64,000 nt of DNA. Origin: SIG220 sp045615545. Lineage in GTDB: Bacteria; Bacillota_I; Bacilli_A; RFN20; CAG-826. Position numbers and translations under genes: made by a program. The notes under the pieces were generated by a model. The model was not told the DNA's origin, searched no databases, and was given only the letters and a program-made list of their open reading frames with translations. The stretch is taken from contig JAZLFA010000040.1 in the NCBI GenBank assembly GCA_045615545.1, positions 21,389 through 85,388 on the forward strand, given 5' to 3'. Numbering within the stretch: position 1 is the stretch's first letter; every line of letters begins with the position of its first letter. Of this stretch, positions 59,596-64,000 are shown piece by piece.

Positions 59596-60419
59596 TTACT
59601 TATAGTACATTACTTGGTTCAATTCTATTAGCGATAATGGGCTCATTATTCTTTTGGCCAGTCACTAATGGTTTTGATTTCTACCGCCCAATTGTCTTAT
59701 TCTTCACTTTCTATTTAGCAATTTTAATCTTCTGGTTTATTCTAATTGAAATATTTGGAAGGATTGTCCTTTCCAAAAAGAAAATCAGTGAACTAGATCG
59801 TAAGATTGCTTATTTTTTATTAATTGATGGCCTTCACTATATTACAAACCACGCTTTAGTAAGAGTGAAAGTAATTGGTAGAAGCAGACTTCCAAAAAAT
59901 GGACAAAGATTTTTACTTGTCTGTAACCATCGTTCTAGATTTGATCCAATGACTCAATTAGTTATTTTAAAAGATCACCATTTAGCCTATATTTCTAAAC
60001 CAAGCAACTTTAAAGCACCTTTAGGTGGCAAGTTAATGAAGATATGTTATTTCCAAGGCATTATTAGGGAAGATCCACTTCAATCATTAGAAATAATAAA
60101 TAGATGTACAGAATTTTTAAAAAATGATGTATGTTCCGTAGGAGTATATCCAGAAGGAACAAGAAGTAAAGATAATCAATTATTACCATTCCACGAAGGT
60201 GTATTTGGTATTGCAACAAAAGCAAAATGTCCAATCGTTGTCGCTACTACTCGTGGAACAGAAAAAGTTCATAAGAACTTCCCATTCCACATTAGTTATG
60301 TTAATTTTGATATTGTAAAGACCATCTATCCAGAAGAATATGAAGATAAACCTTTAAAAGTTATTTCTGATGAAGTTAGGGAAATGATGTTAGATCATCT
60401 AGCGAGATACCATGAATAG
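59589..60419 (+). CDS. plsC: 1-acyl-sn-glycerol-3-phosphate acyltransferase
   Basis: 276 aa. Two N-terminal hydrophobic segments (about 5-27 and 36-60), then the PlsC domain with NHRSRFDPM (NHxxxxD) near residue 116 and YPEGTRSKDN near 190. Makes phosphatidic acid from lysophosphatidic acid. Overlaps the lipid kinase upstream and the phosphotransferase downstream (8 nt). Confidence 0.93.
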   Translation: MLITYSTLLGSILLAIMGSLFFWPVTNGFDFYRPIVLFFTFYLAILIFWFILIEIFGRIVLSKKKISELDRKIAYFLLIDGLHYITNHALVRVKVIGRSRLPKNGQRFLLVCNHRSRFDPMTQLVILKDHHLAYISKPSNFKAPLGGKLMKICYFQGIIREDPLQSLEIINRCTEFLKNDVCSVGVYPEGTRSKDNQLLPFHEGVFGIATKAKCPIVVATTRGTEKVHKNFPFHISYVNFDIVKTIYPEEYEDKPLKVISDEVREMMLDHLARYHE

Positions 60420-61278
60420 AATTTATGCTGAAGACGTCTATCGCGAAGTTCTAGGGAAGAAAGCCAAAATCACTTCCCGTCTTTATGGTGGAATGATGAA
60501 TGTTTCCTATCTAATTAATAACGGGACAAAAAGAGAATATATATTATATTTACCTAATGGTAAGGCAAATAAGATTGTTAACCGCGTAAATGAAAAAGCA
60601 GTTCACACCATTGTTTTTAATTTAGGTTTAACAAAAGAAAATATCTATTTCGATACTGTACGCGGTATTAAAATAAATGAATACATTCCTGGTATATCAT
60701 TAGATAAAACAAATGAAATAGATTATCAAAAAGTTGCTGACTTATTACATCAATTACATGATTCTAAAGAATTAGCGCCTAATGATTATCAACCACTTAA
60801 TAGACTCGCCTATTATGAAAATAAAGCTCTAAGCTATGTAAAAGAAAAAGATGAATATCGTTATTTAAGAGACTTCTTCTCATGCCACTATAACAAATTA
60901 CATAATTTACCAAAAGTGTTATGCCATAACGATTTTCAAAAAAGCAATATAATTGCAGGTGAAGATGGTAATTACTATTTAATTGATTTTGAATTCGCTG
61001 GAAATAACGATCCAATATACGATATTGCTGCTTTTGGCAATAACTCCATTGAAGAAGGAGAAAAATTATTAATTCAATATTTTAAAAAGCCAATCAAGGA
61101 AGAATGGGAACGTTTCTATTTGTGGCGTTTGTTCATTTCTTTGCAGTGGCATGTTGTAGCGGTAAGTAAACATTACCAAAACGAAGGCAGCTTAACTAAG
61201 TTTGATTTTGACGCAGTTGCTACATATTTCTTAAAGAATGCTAGAAGAGCGAAAGCTAAATTTCTTGCTCTTAAATAA
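60412..61278 (+). CDS. Choline/ethanolamine kinase-like phosphotransferase (LicA-type)
   Basis: 288 aa of the APH/choline kinase fold. Brenner-type catalytic motif VLCHNDFQKSNII (about 172-184) and the metal-binding YLIDFEFAGNNDPIYDIAAF. In operon with lipid kinase and acyltransferase genes, so a phospholipid or teichoic-acid head-group role (choline or ethanolamine) is plausible; no licC or licD follows. Confidence 0.82.
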   Translation: MNRIYAEDVYREVLGKKAKITSRLYGGMMNVSYLINNGTKREYILYLPNGKANKIVNRVNEKAVHTIVFNLGLTKENIYFDTVRGIKINEYIPGISLDKTNEIDYQKVADLLHQLHDSKELAPNDYQPLNRLAYYENKALSYVKEKDEYRYLRDFFSCHYNKLHNLPKVLCHNDFQKSNIIAGEDGNYYLIDFEFAGNNDPIYDIAAFGNNSIEEGEKLLIQYFKKPIKEEWERFYLWRLFISLQWHVVAVSKHYQNEGSLTKFDFDAVATYFLKNARRAKAKFLALK

Positions 61279-61312
61279 TTAAAAAAAAGACAATAATAGG
61301 AGGAAATGATGT

Positions 61313-62506
61313 ATGGATAATATACAACGTTTTATTGCATATACAAAAATTAACACTCAAAGCGATGATACTAGTGAAACTAGTCCATCCACTACTTGTC
61401 AGCTTGATTTATCAAGACTACTCGTAAAAGAGTTAAAAGAGTTAGGCTTAAAAGACGCCTTCTTAGACGAATTTGGAGTTGTCTATGCTCATTTACCAGG
61501 ACTAGGAGAAAAAATCGGTTTAAATGCCCATGTAGATACTGCTCTTGAAGTAACTGATATAAATGTTAAACCACAAATCATTTATAACTACGATGGTAAA
61601 GATTTTAAGCTTAATGAAAAATATACATTATCAACTAAACAATTCCCTGGATTAAAAAATCATATCGGCCACGATTTAGTGGTAACTGATGGAAATACCT
61701 TATTAGGTGCCGATGATAAAGCAGGTATCGCTATTATTATGGGAGCATTAGCTTACTTTAAAGATCATCCAGAAATTAAACATCATAATGTTTCTATTTC
61801 TTTTACTCCTGATGAAGAAATCGGAAGAGGAACAGAACATTTTGATTTAAAGAAGATGGACGCTGATTATGCCTTTACTTTAGATGGTAGCGCCCCTAAC
61901 GCTGTCGATTATCAAAATTTTAATGCTAAAGCAGTGAAATTAACGGTACAAGGAGTAGCAGTTCATCCTGGTGAAGGAAAAGATAAACTAATTAATGCAT
62001 TATTATTAATTAACGAATTTGTTAATATGCTTCCTAAAAACGATAATCCATTCCATAGCGAAGATGATGGAGGATATTGGCATATCACAAATATAAACGG
62101 AAATAGCGAAATCGCTACTGCGGAATTTATCCTTAGAGATTTTGATATTAATCGCCTTCTAACGCGTGAGCGTGTTATGCGTGAGGCGATAAAAACATTA
62201 GAAGAAAAATATCCAAATTGCAAGTTTGATTTAGGGATTTTCTATCAATATGAAAATATGGAACCATATGTTAAAAAAGATCCACGCCCACTTAAAGTAG
62301 CGGATGAAGCAGTAAAGAAAAATGGTCTCGAACCATTTCATACTCATATTCGAGGCGGAACTGATGGAGCCACCATGTCTAAAATGGGATTAGTTACACC
62401 AAACTTAGGAACTGGATCATATAACCATCATGGAAGATTCGAATATCTTGATATTCAAGAATTTAATAAGATGATTGATATCGTAATTGATATATTAAAG
62501 ATATAA
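61313..62506 (+). CDS. pepT: Peptidase T (tripeptide aminopeptidase)
   Basis: 397 aa M20 metallopeptidase. Zinc-ligand motifs NAHVDTALEV, LLGADDKAGIA, FTPDEEIGRGTEHFD and the C-terminal HIRGGTDGATMSKMG. AGGAGG at 61298-61303 and an ATG at 61313; two nearer ATGs are out of frame and stop quickly. Completes peptide breakdown with pepF and the M24 peptidase. Confidence 0.95.
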   Translation: MDNIQRFIAYTKINTQSDDTSETSPSTTCQLDLSRLLVKELKELGLKDAFLDEFGVVYAHLPGLGEKIGLNAHVDTALEVTDINVKPQIIYNYDGKDFKLNEKYTLSTKQFPGLKNHIGHDLVVTDGNTLLGADDKAGIAIIMGALAYFKDHPEIKHHNVSISFTPDEEIGRGTEHFDLKKMDADYAFTLDGSAPNAVDYQNFNAKAVKLTVQGVAVHPGEGKDKLINALLLINEFVNMLPKNDNPFHSEDDGGYWHITNINGNSEIATAEFILRDFDINRLLTRERVMREAIKTLEEKYPNCKFDLGIFYQYENMEPYVKKDPRPLKVADEAVKKNGLEPFHTHIRGGTDGATMSKMGLVTPNLGTGSYNHHGRFEYLDIQEFNKMIDIVIDILKI

Positions 62507-62517
62507 GGATAGTAACT

Positions 62518-63069
62518 ATGAAATATTTAATGTTATTTGCAGATAATTTTGAAGATGTAGAGGCTATTGCTACCTACGATGTATTAATACGTGGCAAAGA
62601 AAGCGTTGATGCTTGTAGCATGAACGAAACTAAACAAGTAAAAACTAAATGTGGCCACACACTAATAGTAAATAAACATATAAGTGAAATTAATAAAGAA
62701 GATTATGACGCATTAATCATTCCAGGAGGACCAGCTTCATTTACAATTTTATCTAACTTACCAATTGTTGATGAATTAATTGAATACTTTATTTCTTCTA
62801 ATAAATTAGTCGCTGCCATATGTGCCGCTCCATTCTTATTAGGAAGAAAAGAATATTTGAAAGATAGGAATTGGACTGTTCATCCAGGATTTGAACAATA
62901 TATTATCGGTGGAAATAATCATCAAGAACTTGGTGTTGTGGTCGATAAAAATATCATCACCGCTAAATCAATGTTTTATAGCATTGAATTTGGTTTAGCA
63001 ATCTATGAATATTTCCATGGATTAGAAAATAGAAAAACATTAGAAGAATCGCTAAAAGGTAATAAGTAA
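62518..63069 (+). CDS. DJ-1/PfpI-family protein
   Basis: 183 aa. Nucleophile-elbow cysteine in LVAAICAAPFLLGR (about 100-113), Glu near the N-terminus (FEDVEAIATYDVL) and ITAKSMFYSIEFGLAIYEY at the end match the DJ-1/YajL subgroup, linked to glyoxal or protein deglycation and oxidative stress. TAAGGATAG precedes the start, 11 nt after pepT. Confidence 0.9.
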   Translation: MKYLMLFADNFEDVEAIATYDVLIRGKESVDACSMNETKQVKTKCGHTLIVNKHISEINKEDYDALIIPGGPASFTILSNLPIVDELIEYFISSNKLVAAICAAPFLLGRKEYLKDRNWTVHPGFEQYIIGGNNHQELGVVVDKNIITAKSMFYSIEFGLAIYEYFHGLENRKTLEESLKGNK

Positions 63070-63074
63070 AAATT

Positions 63075-63101
63075 GTGTCCTAACACGCGCATGTAGGACA
63101 C
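63075..63101. repeat. GTGTCCTA/TAGGACAC hairpin
   Basis: Perfect 8-bp inverted repeat (63075-63082 and 63094-63101) between pepT/DJ-1 operon and its terminator. Its left arm shares GTGTCCTAACA with the repeats at 38621 and 40303. Confidence 0.5.
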
Positions 63102-63119
63102 CTACATTAAATACAAAAA

Positions 63120-63147
63120 AATGGAGCAGAATTTCTGCTCCATTTTC
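63120..63147. terminator. Bidirectional terminator
   Basis: ATGGAGCAGAA/TTCTGCTCCAT (63121-63131 and 63133-63143) with A and T flanks, between DJ-1 and the convergent lipoprotein gene. Confidence 0.85.
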
Positions 63148-63160
63148 GTTTAATTGCAAT

Positions 63161-63745
63161 TTACTTTTTAGCGAGCGATAAGCGAATAGCGGTCATACCA
63201 CCACTTAACACTAAGAAGCCAACATAGCCACCTAAAATAATTACAGTAACAACCCAGCTAGAGAAGATAAGTGGGATGATAGCAATAATCAAACATAAGC
63301 CAAGCACTACAAGGGAAGAAGCAACATTCTCTGCAAACATTCTCTTTAAGTCGTCAGCGGTTAATCCTCTTGCGAATAGGTTTGCACTATAGAAGATTGT
63401 AGCAACACCCACAACACAGATCATAATGATCCACCATGCTAAATAAGTGTCCCAGACAGATAGATATTTAGTGCATTTTGCATTTTCGAGTACAACTTTA
63501 CCTAAATTGTCAAATGTATCAAATTCGCTATAAACAAAGCCTCTAACGCCATGAGCAACACCCATTGGGATTCTATAATCCTTAACAGAACCAGGTTCTT
63601 CTGGAGTTCCTTCAATTGGATTGTCATATTCATCATAGCAAGCATAATCAATAGCAAATTCAACTGCATTATAGATAGTTGGGTTTTCAACACAGATAAC
63701 TAAACGTAAACGTTTAACTTCAACGCCATCACGTTTGACTGTCAT
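63161..63745 (-). CDS. Putative membrane lipoprotein, start region disturbed
   Basis: 194 codons from the first in-frame ATG (63745): an extracytoplasmic-looking N-terminal part (RLVICVENPTIYN..., to about 110), then three membrane helices (about 92-114, 133-155, 162-184). No known domain recognised. The same frame stays open upstream to about 63897 without ATG, GTG or TTG and encodes a clear lipoprotein signal (see next entry), so the functional N-terminus probably lies at 63866 and is now out of frame or mis-sequenced. Confidence 0.65.
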   Translation of the reverse strand: MTVKRDGVEVKRLRLVICVENPTIYNAVEFAIDYACYDEYDNPIEGTPEEPGSVKDYRIPMGVAHGVRGFVYSEFDTFDNLGKVVLENAKCTKYLSVWDTYLAWWIIMICVVGVATIFYSANLFARGLTADDLKRMFAENVASSLVVLGLCLIIAIIPLIFSSWVVTVIILGGYVGFLVLSGGMTAIRLSLAKK

Positions 63746-63866
63746 GATTTGATAAGAGCTATCTTCAACACGAATAGTAGCGTTCTTATCGGTTGTTTGA
63801 CATCCTGCTAATGAAAAGGCAGCGAGTGCAATTCCGAAACATGCAATTAGTTTTTTGAATAAACAT
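63746..63866 (-). other. Lipoprotein signal peptide sequence without an in-frame start codon
   Basis: In the frame of the downstream gene the minus strand reads LFKKLIACFGIALAAFSLAGC (20-residue core, lipobox LAGC, Cys codon 63802-63800). The only ATG (63866) is followed by TTTATTC; removing one T gives ATG-TTA-TTC and joins the frame. Points to a frameshift or a base-call error in the T run. Confidence 0.6.
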
Positions 63867-63918
63867 TTAGGAGCACATGGGGGATAGATTTTTGAACTTA
63901 TATATCAAAGATATATCT

Positions 63919-64000
63919 CTATACTTTCTTCTTCTTAAAATCACGAAAACGGAGTAATTTTGACACCGAAATGACTCTTTTTAATAAGTTTAGTATAGCT
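63919..64000 (-). CDS. Possible C-terminal end of a gene continuing beyond the window
   Basis: One minus-strand frame is open from the window edge to a TAG at 63919-63921 and ends LLRFRDFKKKKV, a basic tail as often seen after a membrane helix. Only about 26 codons are visible, so this is weak. Confidence 0.3.
   Translation of the reverse strand, partial: AILNLLKRVISVSKLLRFRDFKKKKV

Overview
The window is about 64 kb of a low-GC, standard-code (TGA is a stop, e.g. at the end of the uridine-kinase-like gene) Bacilli chromosome. The gene set (F-type ATPase, MgtE, RNase J, Spx, YlbF-family protein, STAS plus RsbW-like pair, PPi-type phosphofructokinase, archaeal-type ProRS, PduL outside a microcompartment locus) suggests an uncultured, fermentative, host-associated relative of the Erysipelotrichia/RF39/Izemoplasmatales part of Bacilli. 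That placement is inference; no rRNA is present.

Layout. 1-5159 (minus): a PPi-dependent phosphofructokinase gene heads the F1Fo ATP synthase operon (atpI-B-E-F-H-A, atpA leaving the window). 5.3-16.7 kb: TGS/uridine-kinase-like protein; the yigZ-M24 peptidase-glpK-DUF5677-like operon; CPBP protease, TraX-like protein, thioredoxin; tRNA-Gly; rdgB; YhhN; a methyltransferase-like gene; a HAD phosphatase. 16.7-21.4 kb: an ABC-2 transporter with two ATPases and a lipoprotein, then an RsbW-like/STAS pair. 21.5-27.1 kb: tRNA-Ser(GCT), proS, a degenerate GGDEF-EAL protein, tRNA-Ser(CGA), a YitT protein, a membrane thioredoxin-like protein. 27.2-35.7 kb: mostly housekeeping genes (coaD, rsmD, ylbF, def, rnj, maf, nadK, CYTH, spx, trpS, rlu), including a small membrane peptide overlapping a cysteine-less PTS EIIB domain.

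35.8-40.5 kb is the one clearly accessory region. It starts at tRNA-Ser(GGA) and holds two paralogous AAA/DUF4143 ATPases, a truncated IS3-family element, a truncated HTH gene and several different direct-repeat arrays. 40.5-58.0 kb: degV, an unknown two-gene pair with a HAD gene, hpf, metK under an S-box-like riboswitch, pduL, mgtE, a large PTPS-related membrane protein, tRNA-Leu(GAG), pepF, gpmI, a LemA-like protein, a HAD phosphatase, an S1-domain protein and pgi. 58.1-58.6 kb: a five-tRNA operon (Val, Tyr, Gln, Lys, Leu). 58.7-64 kb: a lipid kinase/acyltransferase/choline-kinase-like operon, pepT, a DJ-1 protein and a lipoprotein gene whose start region looks frameshifted.

The genes fit a cell living on glycolysis (pgi, PPi-PFK, gpmI), glycerol and peptides (pepF, pepT, M24 peptidase), making ATP partly through acyl-phosphate (PduL), with an ion-driven or ion-pumping ATPase whose rotor carries a two-carboxylate Na+-type motif. 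Regulatory style is mixed: many genes have strong Shine-Dalgarno sites, but at least eight have a -10 box placed so that transcription would start 0-3 nt before the ATG (leaderless mRNAs). The most striking observations are the DUF4143 ATPase genes, each behind its own 23-bp-period repeat array in matching promoter geometry, and a perfect A_AAA_AAG slippery site that would join a membrane peptide to an EIIB-like domain.
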